Source: Mesorhizobium ventifaucium (GTDB lineage Bacteria; Pseudomonadota; Alphaproteobacteria; Rhizobiales; Rhizobiaceae). Taken from it: a stretch of 64,000 nucleotides of DNA. This document shows, piece after piece, positions 26,489-35,289 of this stretch. The position numbers were made by a program, and so were the translations under genes. Below the pieces are notes generated by a model. That model was not told the origin of the DNA and ran no database searches. It saw only the letters and a program-made list of their open reading frames with translations. Position 1 is the first letter of the stretch, and each line of letters opens with the position of its first letter. Where the stretch lies: positions 223,796-287,795 of the forward strand of contig NZ_CAKXZS010000024.1 of the NCBI RefSeq assembly GCF_935822925.1. The letters run 5' to 3'.

Positions 26489-27786
26489 CGCACCATCAGA
26501 TCGTCGAGTTCGGCATAGTCGGGCAATTGGCGCTCGATGGCGCGACCATCACGCACCACGATGCGATCCGATTCGGGCCGCGACAGCATTTCCGTCCAGC
26601 TGCGTCCCCTAAAGACGACGAAGTCGGCGGCGCCGCCTGCGGCAAGCGTGCCGAAACCATCGAGCCGCATCACCTTGGCCGGCGTCGAAGTCACCGCTTG
26701 CGGCCAGTCGCCGATCGGGTGATCGAAATGCAGGACACGCGTCGCCATCCGATAGACCTCCAGCATATCGAGATCGCCATAGGCGTAGAACGGATCGCGG
26801 GTGTTGTCGGAGGCGACGGCGACTGGAATGCCGCGCGCCTTCATCTCGTGCAGCAGCGTCACGCCACGCCAGCGCGGCGTGGTGTTGTCGCCGCGCCGGT
26901 CCTGCAGATAGAGATTGCACATCGGCAGCGACACCACGGTGCACACCGCCTTCGCCACCTTGTCCAGCGTGTCGAGCACGTCGAGATCGGGCTGGCGTGC
27001 CAGCGAGCAGCAGTGGCCGACGAGGATGTTTCCCTCAAAACCATTCCACAGGGCCGCCTCGGCGATCTTCTTCAGCGAGATCGCCGAGATGTCGTCGGTC
27101 TCGTCGGCGTGGAAATCGAGGTCGAGGCCATGCTTGATCGCCTGCGCGAATACCCGATCGAGAAGCTCTTCCAGGTCCGGCAGCATATAGGTGACGACGC
27201 CAAGCACGCCGTTGGCCGCAGCTACGCGTTTGGCCAGGCTTTCGAACCATTTCTTGTCGCGCACGCCTTCGATGCCGAGCAGGCAGGCGGCCTGCAGCTC
27301 GATGCGGCCACGCCATTTCTCCCGTACCGCCTCGAACACCGGCCAGGAGATCTCTTCCTGCGGTGCGACGCTGTCGAGATGGGTGCGCAAAGCCCTGGTG
27401 CCGTGCGCGTAGGCGCAACGCAGCGAAAAATCCATGCGGCGAGCGACGTCCTCGGCGCTCCAACGTGCAGCACGGTCGGCGCCGGTGGCGTTCAGCGCGC
27501 CCATGAAGGTGCCGTCGGGATTGGGTTTGCGAGGCCAGATATGGCCTTTGTCGATATGCGTGTGGCAGTCGACGAAGCATGGCATGACGATACGGCCGCC
27601 AAGGTCGAGGGCGCCTGCGGGCGAATCGGAACGGCCGCGCGCGGTAATGCTGTAGATCTTGCTGTCGGCGACAGCGATGTCGGCGAGCGCAAAGCCGTCC
27701 GTATCGAAGGCTGCGGCAAGACCTCGCGTCAGGGACGCATGAAGCCGGACGTTGGTGAGATGATAAGAACCAGACGCCGGTATCAA
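26485..27786 (-). CDS. Cytosine deaminase-like amidohydrolase
   Basis: This 433-residue metal-dependent hydrolase has the family metal motif DCHTHIDKGH (His75, His77), a later HADETD and VGHCCSLA (metal histidines), and a final ASDNTRDP with the catalytic/metal aspartate. CodA-type enzymes deaminate cytosine, isoguanine or related pyrimidines. The best start is TTG 27786, preceded by GGGGGGTAGGG; no in-frame ATG lies near it, so the N-terminus is uncertain by a few residues. The gene follows a palindromic repeat inside the operon. Pyrimidine or related heterocycle turnover is the likely role. Confidence 0.85.
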   Translation of the reverse strand: MIPASGSYHLTNVRLHASLTRGLAAAFDTDGFALADIAVADSKIYSITARGRSDSPAGALDLGGRIVMPCFVDCHTHIDKGHIWPRKPNPDGTFMGALNATGADRAARWSAEDVARRMDFSLRCAYAHGTRALRTHLDSVAPQEEISWPVFEAVREKWRGRIELQAACLLGIEGVRDKKWFESLAKRVAAANGVLGVVTYMLPDLEELLDRVFAQAIKHGLDLDFHADETDDISAISLKKIAEAALWNGFEGNILVGHCCSLARQPDLDVLDTLDKVAKAVCTVVSLPMCNLYLQDRRGDNTTPRWRGVTLLHEMKARGIPVAVASDNTRDPFYAYGDLDMLEVYRMATRVLHFDHPIGDWPQAVTSTPAKVMRLDGFGTLAAGGAADFVVFRGRSWTEMLSRPESDRIVVRDGRAIERQLPDYAELDDLMVR

Positions 27787-27790
27787 GCCC

Positions 27791-27950
27791 TACCCCCCTC
27801 TGTCCTGCCGGACATCTTCCCCTCAAGGGGGGAGATTGGATGCCATCTAGGATTTCGCCAATCACCAACGTTGCAAGACGAGCGCCATGGGCGAACCTGC
27901 CCATCTCCCCCCTTGAGGGGGAGATGTCCGGCAGGACAGAGGGGGGTGCC
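27791..27950. repeat. Long inverted repeat between the ABC permease and the codA-like gene
   Basis: The left arm 27791-27838 contains CCTCTGTCCTGCCGGACATC; the right arm 27901-27950 is its complement (GATGTCCGGCAGGACAGAGG), with ~60 bp between. It lies inside an apparent operon and would form a long stem in the transcript. A shorter relative is at 35460-35505. Confidence 0.85.
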
Positions 27951-27963
27951 TTGCTCCAACATT

Positions 27964-28815
27964 TCATCGCTCCTGCTTCAGCGCACTCTCATGCCAGCGT
28001 CGCAGGATCAGATGCGAGATCAGCGACAGCACCAGGAAGATCAGAATGCCGGTGAACGAGATCAGGATCAGCGCCGCGAACAGCCGCGGTGCGTTGAGCC
28101 GGTAACCGGCCTCGATGATGCGCGAGGCCAGCCCCGACGACTGTCCCTGGGCCCCGGCGACGAACTCCGCCACCACCGCGCCGATCAGCGACAGGCCGCC
28201 GGCGATCTTCAGCCCGCCGAGGAAATAGGGCATCGCCGCCGGCAGGCGCAGGTAGCGCAATTGCTGCCAGCGGCTCGCGCCGTTAAGCCTGAACATGTCG
28301 CGCAGATTGCGGTCGACCGAGTTGAGGCCGAGCGTCGTGTTGGACAGGATCGGGAAGAAGGCGACGATCCAGGCACACAGCAGAAGCTTCGTCGTCTGGT
28401 TGTCGACATAGATGTTGATCAGCGGAAAGATCGCGACGATCGGCGTCACCTGCAGGACGATGGCGAAAGGGAAGAACGACATCTCCACCCATTTCGATTG
28501 CGCGAACAGCACCGCTAGCCCGACGCCGCCGATGACGGCCAGAAGCAGGCTGAGGAAGGTGATCCTGAGCGTCACCAGCAGGGAGGAGAACAGCAACCCG
28601 GCATCGTCGAACAGCGTCTGCAGCACCACACCGGGGCGCGGCAGGATATATTTCGGGATGTCGTTCCAGATGCAGATGCGGTCCCACAGCCAGATCGCCA
28701 GGACCATGATCGCCAGCGGCAGCAGCCATCTGCCGATCCGCTCGAGCCGCTCCTGGCGCACGCGACGCGCCTCCTCTGGATCGAGCGTCAGCGCGTGCTC
28801 TTCAATGGCCGTCAT
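27964..28815 (-). CDS. ABC transporter permease (ThiX/SsuC type)
   Basis: This 283-residue inner-membrane permease has about six helices and the conserved cytoplasmic EAA-type loop near FRLNGASRWQQLRYLRLPAA. It is the single permease of a type-I importer with the ATPase upstream (14-nt overlap) and the NMT1/THI5-like binding protein. Such systems import pyrimidine precursors of thiamine, riboflavin, sulfonates or related compounds. With a cytosine-deaminase-like gene downstream, a pyrimidine or similar heterocycle is the favoured cargo. Confidence 0.92.
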   Translation of the reverse strand: MTAIEEHALTLDPEEARRVRQERLERIGRWLLPLAIMVLAIWLWDRICIWNDIPKYILPRPGVVLQTLFDDAGLLFSSLLVTLRITFLSLLLAVIGGVGLAVLFAQSKWVEMSFFPFAIVLQVTPIVAIFPLINIYVDNQTTKLLLCAWIVAFFPILSNTTLGLNSVDRNLRDMFRLNGASRWQQLRYLRLPAAMPYFLGGLKIAGGLSLIGAVVAEFVAGAQGQSSGLASRIIEAGYRLNAPRLFAALILISFTGILIFLVLSLISHLILRRWHESALKQER

Positions 28816-29632
28816 AATGCGGTCCGGCGGTTGAGTTGATGGCGCCGATCAGCACATCGGATGCTTGGCGGCAGAGCGCGGCATAGTTGGGCGAAGTGCG
28901 GAAGGCCTCGTTGCGCGGATAGGAGGCATCGATGGCGAGCTCTTTGAAGACCCGGCCCGGTCGCGCCGCCATGACGACGACGCGATTGGAGAGAAAAACG
29001 CTTTCGAAGACGCTGTGGGTCACGAAGACGACGGTGAAACGCTCGTCCTGCCACAGTTCCAGAAGATCGTTGTTGAGTTTGAAGCGGGTGATCTCGTCCA
29101 ATGCCGCAAATGGCTCGTCCATCAAAAGCACGCGCGGCTTGGTCACCATGGCGCGGGCGATCGAGACGCGCATCTTCATGCCGCCGGACAATTCGCGCGG
29201 CACAGCTTTCTCGAAGCCGCTCAGGTGAACTCGCGCCAGCATCTGCATCACGACAGGCGCAGCCTTGGCCCGCGACACGCCCCTCAGCCGCAGCGGCAGC
29301 CAGACATTGTCGAAGACCTCGGCCCACGGCAGCAACGTCGGTTCCTGAAAGACGAAGCCGATGTCAGAGCGATCGGCGGCGCTGCTGCCGCGCCAGTCGA
29401 GCAAGCCGGAGGTCGGCGTTGCAAGACCGGCGATGAGGCGCAAGGCCGTCGACTTGCCACAGCCGGACGGGCCAAGAAGGCTGAGGAAGTCGCCTTCCCG
29501 GATCGTCAGGTCGACGTCGCTGAGCGCTGTCACGCCGTTGGAAAAGACCTTGCCGACGCCGCGCAGCGCCAGCAGCATCGGACCTTTGCCCGATGCGCTT
29601 GCCGGCGCTTGCGCCAATTTCTCCTGCATCAT
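28802..29632 (-). CDS. ABC transporter ATP-binding protein
   Basis: This 276-residue ATPase has Walker A GPSGCGKS (54-61), a Q-loop near FVFQEPTLLPW, the signature LSGGMKMRVSIARA, Walker B VLLMDEPFAALDE and the switch His in FVTHSVFES. It powers the importer formed with the permease and substrate-binding protein. Two consecutive ATG codons (29632, 29629) are available. It begins 9 nt after the stop of the binding-protein gene at 29642. Confidence 0.94.
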   Translation of the reverse strand: MMQEKLAQAPASASGKGPMLLALRGVGKVFSNGVTALSDVDLTIREGDFLSLLGPSGCGKSTALRLIAGLATPTSGLLDWRGSSAADRSDIGFVFQEPTLLPWAEVFDNVWLPLRLRGVSRAKAAPVVMQMLARVHLSGFEKAVPRELSGGMKMRVSIARAMVTKPRVLLMDEPFAALDEITRFKLNNDLLELWQDERFTVVFVTHSVFESVFLSNRVVVMAARPGRVFKELAIDASYPRNEAFRTSPNYAALCRQASDVLIGAINSTAGPHYDGH

Positions 29633-29641
29633 GCCCGGGTG

Positions 29642-30646
29642 CTATTTCTTCAGGTCGATACCGACGCCCTTGTTGACGAAGGCCAGCGTGTAGGACTTCT
29701 TGATGTCGACGTCGGCCGGCACGACCTTAGCCTTCACCATCTTGTCATAGAAGCTCTGGATGCGCGCGTCGGTCATCGCGCCGATGCCGAGTTTTTCCGT
29801 GTCGCCGGAATCAACGATGCCGAATTTCTTCATCTGCTCGATCGAAAACGCGATCTGCTCGTCGCTGATGTCGGGGTTATCTTTCTTGATCGCCGCGTTG
29901 GCGGCAGCGTTGTCGCCGTAGAGATAGTTGTACCAGCCCTTGGCCGAGCCATCGACGAAGCACTGAACCACCTCCGGCCGCTTGTCGATTGTCGCCTGCA
30001 TGGTCTCGATCGTCGTCGCATAGGTGTCGAAGCCGTACTCGGCGAGCAGGAACAGATTGGGCTGGAAGCCGCCTTCCTTGGCGACGGCGAAGGGCTCCGA
30101 GGTCACGTAACCCTGCTGGATCGACTTCGGATTGGCGATGAAAGGTGCGGGGTTGAACGTATAGGGCACGCGCTTGGCCGGATCGAAGCCGAACTCCGTG
30201 ATCATCCACTGGAAGTAGCTCTGTGCACCTTCGTCGCCAATGATGTACTGATCCGCGTTCTTCAGATCCTCCCATCTGTCGAGCCCCTGACCAGGATGGC
30301 TCATGATCACCTGCGGCTCTTTCTGGAACGAGGCGGCGACGACGCGCAGCGGAATCTCCTGCTGCACGGCGTCGAAGGCCTGCAGCATGTTGCCGCCCAT
30401 GTAGAAGTCGATCTTGCCGGCAAGCAGCAGCGGCCGCCCGCTGACCTGCGGGCCACCTTGCATGATCGTCACGTCGAGCCCGCAAGCGGCATAGGTGCCA
30501 TCAGCGACCGCCTGATAATAGCCGCCGTGCTCGGCCTGGGCGAGCCAGTTGGTGCCGAAGGTGACTTTTTCGGTTGCTGCCGCACTCAGCGTGCTTGCGG
30601 TAAGCAGCACGATCGCGCCAGCCGAAATCTTGAGTTTTCCGTCCAT
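29642..30646 (-). CDS. NMT1/THI5-like substrate-binding protein
   Basis: This 334-residue periplasmic binding protein has a signal peptide (MDGKLKISAGAIVLLTAST, cleavage near residue 24). The mature part starts EKVTFGTNWLAQAEHGGYYQ, typical of NMT1/THI5-like proteins that bind pyrimidine or related small heterocycles. ATG 30646 is preceded by GAGGGTGG; an in-frame frame extending further upstream would bury the signal peptide. It heads the transporter operon and is divergent from ridA. No thiamine (THI) box was seen upstream. Confidence 0.92.
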   Translation of the reverse strand: MDGKLKISAGAIVLLTASTLSAAATEKVTFGTNWLAQAEHGGYYQAVADGTYAACGLDVTIMQGGPQVSGRPLLLAGKIDFYMGGNMLQAFDAVQQEIPLRVVAASFQKEPQVIMSHPGQGLDRWEDLKNADQYIIGDEGAQSYFQWMITEFGFDPAKRVPYTFNPAPFIANPKSIQQGYVTSEPFAVAKEGGFQPNLFLLAEYGFDTYATTIETMQATIDKRPEVVQCFVDGSAKGWYNYLYGDNAAANAAIKKDNPDISDEQIAFSIEQMKKFGIVDSGDTEKLGIGAMTDARIQSFYDKMVKAKVVPADVDIKKSYTLAFVNKGVGIDLKK

Positions 30647-30914
30647 CCACACCACCCTCAGTTGGCTCCGGCGCGCCGCGCGCCGGCTCGACACCATCGA
30701 TTCAAGCACCATCAATTCAAGATGCAAGACACATGCCATCACCCGGACCGCCCGCCTGCGCAACGGTGGCGCGCCAAGGCCGGACGGGTCCTACTGAACC
30801 GAAGGCATCGTGCCTATTTTTTGAACGCCTGTCCAGAATCGCCCTGATAGTATGCACTGCATCTTGAGGGCTCGCCTAATCCGGCTTTACGCTGGCAGTA
30901 GACTGGAGATTTTC

Positions 30915-31298
30915 ATGTTCAAATTCCTGACGCCGAAGTCGATCAAGCCGCCCTTTGCCCGCTACAGCCATGGCGTCGAGGTGCCGCCCGGCAAGCGGCT
31001 GGTGCTGTGTTCTGGCCAGGTCGCCATCACTCCGGACGATCAGATCCCGGAGGATGCCGGCGCGCAGGCCGAGCTCTGTTTTCAAAACACCGCGGCGATT
31101 CTCGGCGACGCCGGGCTTGGACTTTCCGACATCGTCCGCATCAACGCCTATGTCACCGACCGCGCCTTCCTGAAACCCTATATGGACGTTCGCGATCGCC
31201 TGTTCACCAGCCCAGCGCCGGCTTCGACGCTGATGATCGTATCCGGTTTCGCGCGGCCGGAATTCAAGATCGAGATCGAGGTCATCGCGGCTGGGTGA
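30915..31298 (+). CDS. RidA family protein
   Basis: This 127-residue YjgF/YER057c/RidA-fold protein of trimeric enamine/imine deaminases has SGQVAITPDDQIPEDAGAQ near 41-59 and the C-terminal FARPEFKIEIEVIAA with the conserved Arg and Glu. GGAG stands 6-9 nt before ATG 30915. It is divergent from the NMT1/THI5-like operon and 220 nt before a creatininase-like gene. It could remove reactive intermediates from the neighbouring nitrogen-compound pathway. It could also be a RutC-like aminoacrylate deaminase. Confidence 0.9.
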   Translation: MFKFLTPKSIKPPFARYSHGVEVPPGKRLVLCSGQVAITPDDQIPEDAGAQAELCFQNTAAILGDAGLGLSDIVRINAYVTDRAFLKPYMDVRDRLFTSPAPASTLMIVSGFARPEFKIEIEVIAAG

Positions 31299-31358
31299 GG
31301 AGCGCTGGCCGAAGGCTGAGAATCGACAGGCCAGCGATCTCAAGTTAAACGAAATCAG

Positions 31359-31495
31359 GTTGGCGCTGCCCCTCATCCGCCTGCCGGCACCTTCTCCCCG
31401 TATAGTGACGGGGAGAAGGGACAAGCTCCAACGCCGGCGATCCTCCTCTCCCCGTTCTTTACGGGGAGAGGGTAAGGGTGAGGGGCAGCGCCAAC
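31359..31495. repeat. Inverted repeat (TTCTCCCCGT type) before the creatininase gene
   Basis: The outer arms GTTGGCGCTGCCCCTCA (31359-31375) and TGAGGGGCAGCGCCAAC (31479-31495) enclose two smaller hairpins with CTCCCCGT...ACGGGGAG. It ends ~25 nt before the creatininase-family start. Confidence 0.85.
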
Positions 31496-31519
31496 GCCGC
31501 CAGTTCCTCGAGGTTCAAA

Positions 31520-32323
31520 ATGGCCGGAACAACGAAACGCGTGTGGTGGGGCGACTACCGGACCACCGAATACGCCACCATCGATCCGGAGGCGACGATC
31601 GCGGTTCTGCCGGTGGCGGCGATCGAACAGCACGGGCCGCATCTGCCGGTTTCCACCGACACCTCGATCATGACCGGCATGCTCGAGACCGTAATCGCGC
31701 GCCTGCCAGGCGATCTCGACATCCGCATCCTGCCCGTCCAGGCAGTGGGCAAGTCGAACGAACACCTGCATGCGCCGGGAACCCTCACCTTGCCGGCGGC
31801 TACCTTGATCGAGGCCTGGACCGAGCTTGGCCTGTCGATCGCGCGCGCCGGCGTCAGGAAACTGATCGTCGTCAACTCGCATGGCGGCAACGAGGAGATC
31901 ATGGGCATCATCACCCGCGAATTGCGCGTGCGTGCAAAGATGCTGACGGTGAAGACGAGCTGGCAGCGCTTTGGCCGGCCGGCCGGCATGTATACCGAGC
32001 TTGAGGATCGCCAAGGAATCCATGGCGGCGATGTCGAGACCTCGCTGATGCTGCATTTCCGGCCGGATCTCGTCGACATGGCAAAGGCCGACAATTTCGT
32101 GTCCAACGTCGCCCGCGCCGAAAAGGAATTTGCGCTGCTGCGCCACACCGGAACGCACGCCTTCGCCTGGATCGCCACCGACCTCAACCCGAACGGCGTG
32201 GTCGGCGACGCCAGCATTGCAACGGCCGAAAAGGGCCGGCTCACCGCCAACCATCAGGCCGACGGCTTCATCAGCCTGTTGAAAGATGTGCGCAAAGCGA
32301 AGCTTGCAGATTGGTTGGCTTAA
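31520..32323 (+). CDS. Creatininase family amidohydrolase
   Basis: This 267-residue creatininase-fold metal hydrolase has AAIEQHGPHLPVSTD (34-48; metal ligands Glu36, His38, Asp47), NSHGGNEE and HGGDVETSL further on, the full metal set. Members open cyclic amides (creatinine) or deformylate pyrimidine nucleotides. ATG 31520 is preceded by GAGG; a start at 31478 lies inside the repeat. Its position beside ridA, codA-like and the pyrimidine-type ABC genes suggests a step in the same nitrogen-compound pathway, but the substrate is not identifiable. Confidence 0.9.
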   Translation: MAGTTKRVWWGDYRTTEYATIDPEATIAVLPVAAIEQHGPHLPVSTDTSIMTGMLETVIARLPGDLDIRILPVQAVGKSNEHLHAPGTLTLPAATLIEAWTELGLSIARAGVRKLIVVNSHGGNEEIMGIITRELRVRAKMLTVKTSWQRFGRPAGMYTELEDRQGIHGGDVETSLMLHFRPDLVDMAKADNFVSNVARAEKEFALLRHTGTHAFAWIATDLNPNGVVGDASIATAEKGRLTANHQADGFISLLKDVRKAKLADWLA

Positions 32324-32328
32324 AACCC

Positions 32329-32480
32329 TAGACCAGGGTGTGTTGAGATTCAGGTCAGGCCGAGCCGAGAATGATGGGTTTCGAGAACCGGAGCGCAGCG
32401 TACATTTTGGTACGTGAGCACCGGAAGCGCAGAAAACCGTCTTTCGCAGGCCGGCATCACCTGAATATCAACACGCGCTA
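32329..32480. repeat. Dispersed palindromic repeat A, copy 2
   Basis: The ends GTGTTGAGATTCAGGT (near 32339) and ACCTGAATATCAACAC (near 32459) are inverted copies; the interior matches the copy at 53200. Its right edge is CTA 32478-32480, the TAG stop of the phosphatase gene. Confidence 0.9.
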
Positions 32481-32987
32481 GCCGTCGATCTTCAGCTCAA
32501 AAGGCGTGCCTTCGAAGGCCTCGGCGCCGCGCCCGATCACCTGGATCGCACGGGTCATGCGGCCGTTGCGATCGAGCAACGCGTCGGCGACCGCGATCAG
32601 CCGCGGATTGGGTGTTGCGGTGGGCGACAGTGCACGCAGCGTCTCAGCCAACTCGACCTCGCAGCGCTGCGGCGCCAATGCCGCCGCGATGATGTAGGCC
32701 GAGGCTGTCGACCGGCTGATACCGGCATAGCAATGCACGACCAGCGGCCTTGCACGATCCCATCGGCGCGCGAAATCGAGCAGGTTGCGGACATGCTCCT
32801 CACCCGGCATGGTCATGCCCTCCTGCGCCACCGCGATATCGTGCATGACCAGGTGCAGATGGTTCTCCCGGGCGATCGACGCCGGCCGCGTCACCTCGGT
32901 GCCGGCGGCCAGCAGCGAAAGCAACCGCTCGGCCCCGGTCTTCGCGACAGTTTCCTCGACTTTTGAAAGCGAACAGACATGGATCAT
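32478..32987 (-). CDS. Dual-specificity/tyrosine phosphatase-like protein
   Basis: This 169-residue cysteine phosphatase has the P-loop HCYAGISRS (Cys86, Arg92) and an upstream Asp in the MHDIAV segment that may be the general acid. GGGAG precedes ATG 32987; longer frames enter the repeat at 33002. The closest domain type is the small rhizobial tyrosine/dual-specificity phosphatase. It lies alone between repeat A copy 2 and repeat B copy 1, near the cobalamin genes. The substrate is unknown. Confidence 0.85.
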   Translation of the reverse strand: MIHVCSLSKVEETVAKTGAERLLSLLAAGTEVTRPASIARENHLHLVMHDIAVAQEGMTMPGEEHVRNLLDFARRWDRARPLVVHCYAGISRSTASAYIIAAALAPQRCEVELAETLRALSPTATPNPRLIAVADALLDRNGRMTRAIQVIGRGAEAFEGTPFELKIDG

Positions 32988-33001
32988 TGCTTGATCTCCC
33001 A

Positions 33002-33105
33002 ATGCATGTCGCGCAAAAGTGCGCAGCGGTTTTGCGATAACGACATGCATAAAAACAAGTGCTTAAAGCGCGTCGCATGAGTCCGTCCAATTGCGACGCG
33101 CTTTA
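33002..33105. repeat. Dispersed palindromic repeat B, copy 1
   Basis: ATGCATGTCG (33002-33011) and CGACATGCAT (33041-33050) frame a first hairpin; TAAAGCGCGTCGC (33064-33076) and GCGACGCGCTTTA (33093-33105) frame a second. The same composite is at 51971-52095. The last three bases (33103-33105) are the cobC stop codon. Confidence 0.85.
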
Positions 33106-34143
33106 GGCATCATCGTCGCGCTGTTGCACCCAGGCGGCAAGAGCCGATTCGAGCCGCTGCCATTCCTCGTCCGGTCCCGGAAGCCCGGCGCGCAGCACCT
33201 CCGGCCGGCCGGAAAAATGCCGAAGCAGGATGCCGCGCTCGCCAAGCACCGAAAACAGACCGGCGGCGTCCCTCAGCCTGATATAGCGGAACAGCGTGGT
33301 GCCGCCGGCCACAGCGACGCCGAAGCGGCCGAACAGCGTATCGAGCCGTGCCGCATCCCTGGCCAGACGGCGACGTATTTCGGCCTGCCAGCCGCTGTCG
33401 GCAAGCGCGCGGATGCCATATTCGAGCGCCGGACCGGCAACCGCCCACGGCCCGAACTGCGCCTCAAGCCGTTCGACGGTTAGCGCATCGGCCAGTGCAA
33501 AGCCGAGCCGCAGGCCGGCAAGGCCAAAAAACTTGCCGAAGGAGCGCAGCACGACGATGCCGCCTTGCTCGACATCGCCGGCCAGGCTTTCGCCAAGCGG
33601 GCCGACATCCATGAACGCCTCGTCGACGACCAGCAACCCGCCTCTGGCGCGCAATTTTTCGGCAAGCGCAAGCAGCTTCTTGCGTTCGACGATGCGACCG
33701 TCCGGATTGTTGGGGTTGACGACGATGGCAAGGTCGGCTCCTGCCAGGGCCTCGAAATCATCGATCTCCGTCACCGCATGACCGCCGATTGCCGCTGCCC
33801 GCTGATGTTCGGCATAGGTCGGCCCGAGTACCAGCGCCTTGCCGGGGCTGACCAGCGAAGCGACACGCGGCAACAGGATCTGCGTGCCCGGCGCTGCCAC
33901 CACATTGGCCGCCGATGGCGCGCCATAGGCGCTTGCCGCGACATCAGCCAGATCACGGACCCGCGCGGCTTCCGGCAATCTCGACAGGGCGGTGGCGGGC
34001 AGCTCGAAAAACGGATAGGAGTGCGGATTGATACCGGTCGAGAGGTCGACGAAGGGCTGAGGCGCATGCGGAAAAAGCGCCCTCGCCCGGCCAAGGCTTC
34101 CGCCGTGATCCACCACTGCCGCCGCTCCATCAAGAGACTTCAT
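33103..34143 (-). CDS. cobC: Threonine-phosphate decarboxylase (CobC type)
   Basis: This 346-residue PLP enzyme of class I fold makes (R)-1-amino-2-propanol phosphate, the linker of the cobalamin nucleotide loop. It has DLSTGINPHSYP near 33-44, VVNPNNPDGR (141-150), DEAFMD, and Lys204 in SFGKFFGLAGLRLG. ATG 34143 overlaps the start codon of the divergent cobD gene (shared CATG). GTG or internal starts near residue 11 cannot be excluded. Its TAA lies in repeat B. The symbol follows Pseudomonas denitrificans naming. Confidence 0.92.
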   Translation of the reverse strand: MKSLDGAAAVVDHGGSLGRARALFPHAPQPFVDLSTGINPHSYPFFELPATALSRLPEAARVRDLADVAASAYGAPSAANVVAAPGTQILLPRVASLVSPGKALVLGPTYAEHQRAAAIGGHAVTEIDDFEALAGADLAIVVNPNNPDGRIVERKKLLALAEKLRARGGLLVVDEAFMDVGPLGESLAGDVEQGGIVVLRSFGKFFGLAGLRLGFALADALTVERLEAQFGPWAVAGPALEYGIRALADSGWQAEIRRRLARDAARLDTLFGRFGVAVAGGTTLFRYIRLRDAAGLFSVLGERGILLRHFSGRPEVLRAGLPGPDEEWQRLESALAAWVQQRDDDA

Positions 34144-35110
34144 GTCGATCCTGATCGCTTTCCTGTCACTGCTTGTTGAATTGGCTGTCGGCTATCCCAG
34201 CTGGCTGCTTGGCGCCGTCGGCCATCCCGTCACCTGGTTCGGCAGGCTGATATCCTTTCTCGACCGGAGGCTCAACCGCGATACTAATTCCGACGCCCGG
34301 CGTCGTCGGCGCGGTGTTCATGCGCTGCTGATCATCGTGCTGGTGCCAGCCACCATCGCTTTCGCGGTGGAAACCATGCTTGCGGGCATTCCAGCCGGAT
34401 TGATCCTCACCGCGCTCCTGGCGACATCGCTGCTGTCGCAGAAGAGCCTGGCCGAGCATGTCGAGGCGGTGGCCGACGGACTCGACAATGGCGGACTCGA
34501 CATCGGCCGTGTTGCCGTCTCGCAGATCGTCGGCCGCGATCCGGAAAAGCTCGACAGAGCCGGCGTCTGCCGCGCGGCGATCGAAAGCCTTGCCGAGAAT
34601 TTCTCCGACGGCGTCGTCGCGCCCGTCTTCTGGATAGGCGTCGGCGGGCTGGCCGGCGGCGTCGCCTACAAGGCCGCCAACACCGCCGATTCGATGATCG
34701 GCCACCGCACGCGGCGTCACGAGGCCTTCGGCCGGGCGGCGGCGCGCTTCGACGATCTGATCAACCTGCCGGCGTCGCGGCTGACCGCACTGCTCATCGT
34801 GCTGGCCGCCTTCCTCGTCAAAGACGCCGATGCCGGCAACGCCTGGCGCACCATGCGGCGCGACGCGAAAAAGCACCGCTCGCCCAATGCCGGCTGGCCG
34901 GAAGCGGCGATGGCCGGCGCCCTCGGCCTGGCGCTGGCCGGGCCACGCTCCTACGACGGCGTCATGGTCGACGACGCGTTCATGGGCGAAGGCGGCCGCC
35001 GCGATGTCGAGAGCATGGACATCAGGCGAGCGCTAAGACTCTATCGGGTTGCCGACTTTCTGCTGATAGCGCTGTTCGGTCTGCTGTCGGTGACCGTCAT
35101 CGTTGCGTGA
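34142..35110 (+). CDS. cobD: Adenosylcobinamide-phosphate synthase (CobD/CbiB)
   Basis: This 322-residue membrane protein attaches the aminopropanol linker to adenosylcobyric acid. It has about six helices, the conserved VGHPVTWFGRLI near 24-35 and ESLAENFSDGVVAPVFW, and a C-terminal GPRSYDG. Starting at ATG 34142, it overlaps the divergent cobC start by two bases. The order and divergence of cobC and cobD are usual for rhizobia. It is followed by a repeat-rich gap. Confidence 0.94.
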   Translation: MSILIAFLSLLVELAVGYPSWLLGAVGHPVTWFGRLISFLDRRLNRDTNSDARRRRRGVHALLIIVLVPATIAFAVETMLAGIPAGLILTALLATSLLSQKSLAEHVEAVADGLDNGGLDIGRVAVSQIVGRDPEKLDRAGVCRAAIESLAENFSDGVVAPVFWIGVGGLAGGVAYKAANTADSMIGHRTRRHEAFGRAAARFDDLINLPASRLTALLIVLAAFLVKDADAGNAWRTMRRDAKKHRSPNAGWPEAAMAGALGLALAGPRSYDGVMVDDAFMGEGGRRDVESMDIRRALRLYRVADFLLIALFGLLSVTVIVA

Positions 35111-35150
35111 CGTGCAGCCCAGATCTGCGCCGGTCGAGATCCGCTAAAAT

Positions 35151-35175
35151 AAAAAACCCGCCTCAAGGAGCGGGG
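35151..35175 (-). terminator. Intrinsic terminator facing the cobO operon
   Basis: On the minus strand CCCGC pairs with GCGGG around TCCTTGAG and is followed by TTTTTT then ATTTT. It is ~360 nt downstream of the cobO stop, past a repeat region, and would end transcripts of the cbtBA-cobPO operon. Confidence 0.65.
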
Positions 35176-35289
35176 TCGCTGGCGCAAATCAGCACCATGC
35201 AGAAATCACTAGCACAACTGCCGGCACAAAGCAAGAACAAAGTAGCCGTGGCAGGCAGAGGGGTGTGCCGGAGCACGGCTTCATTCCAG

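Noticed and set aside
26527..28518. A 663-codon plus-strand frame through the codA-like gene and the inverted repeat
   Set aside because: It crosses a palindromic intergenic repeat and three real minus-strand gene parts; no domain is evident.
30647..30914. TPP riboswitch upstream of the NMT1/THI5-like binding protein
   Set aside because: The conserved CUGAGA and associated segments were looked for on the minus strand and not found.
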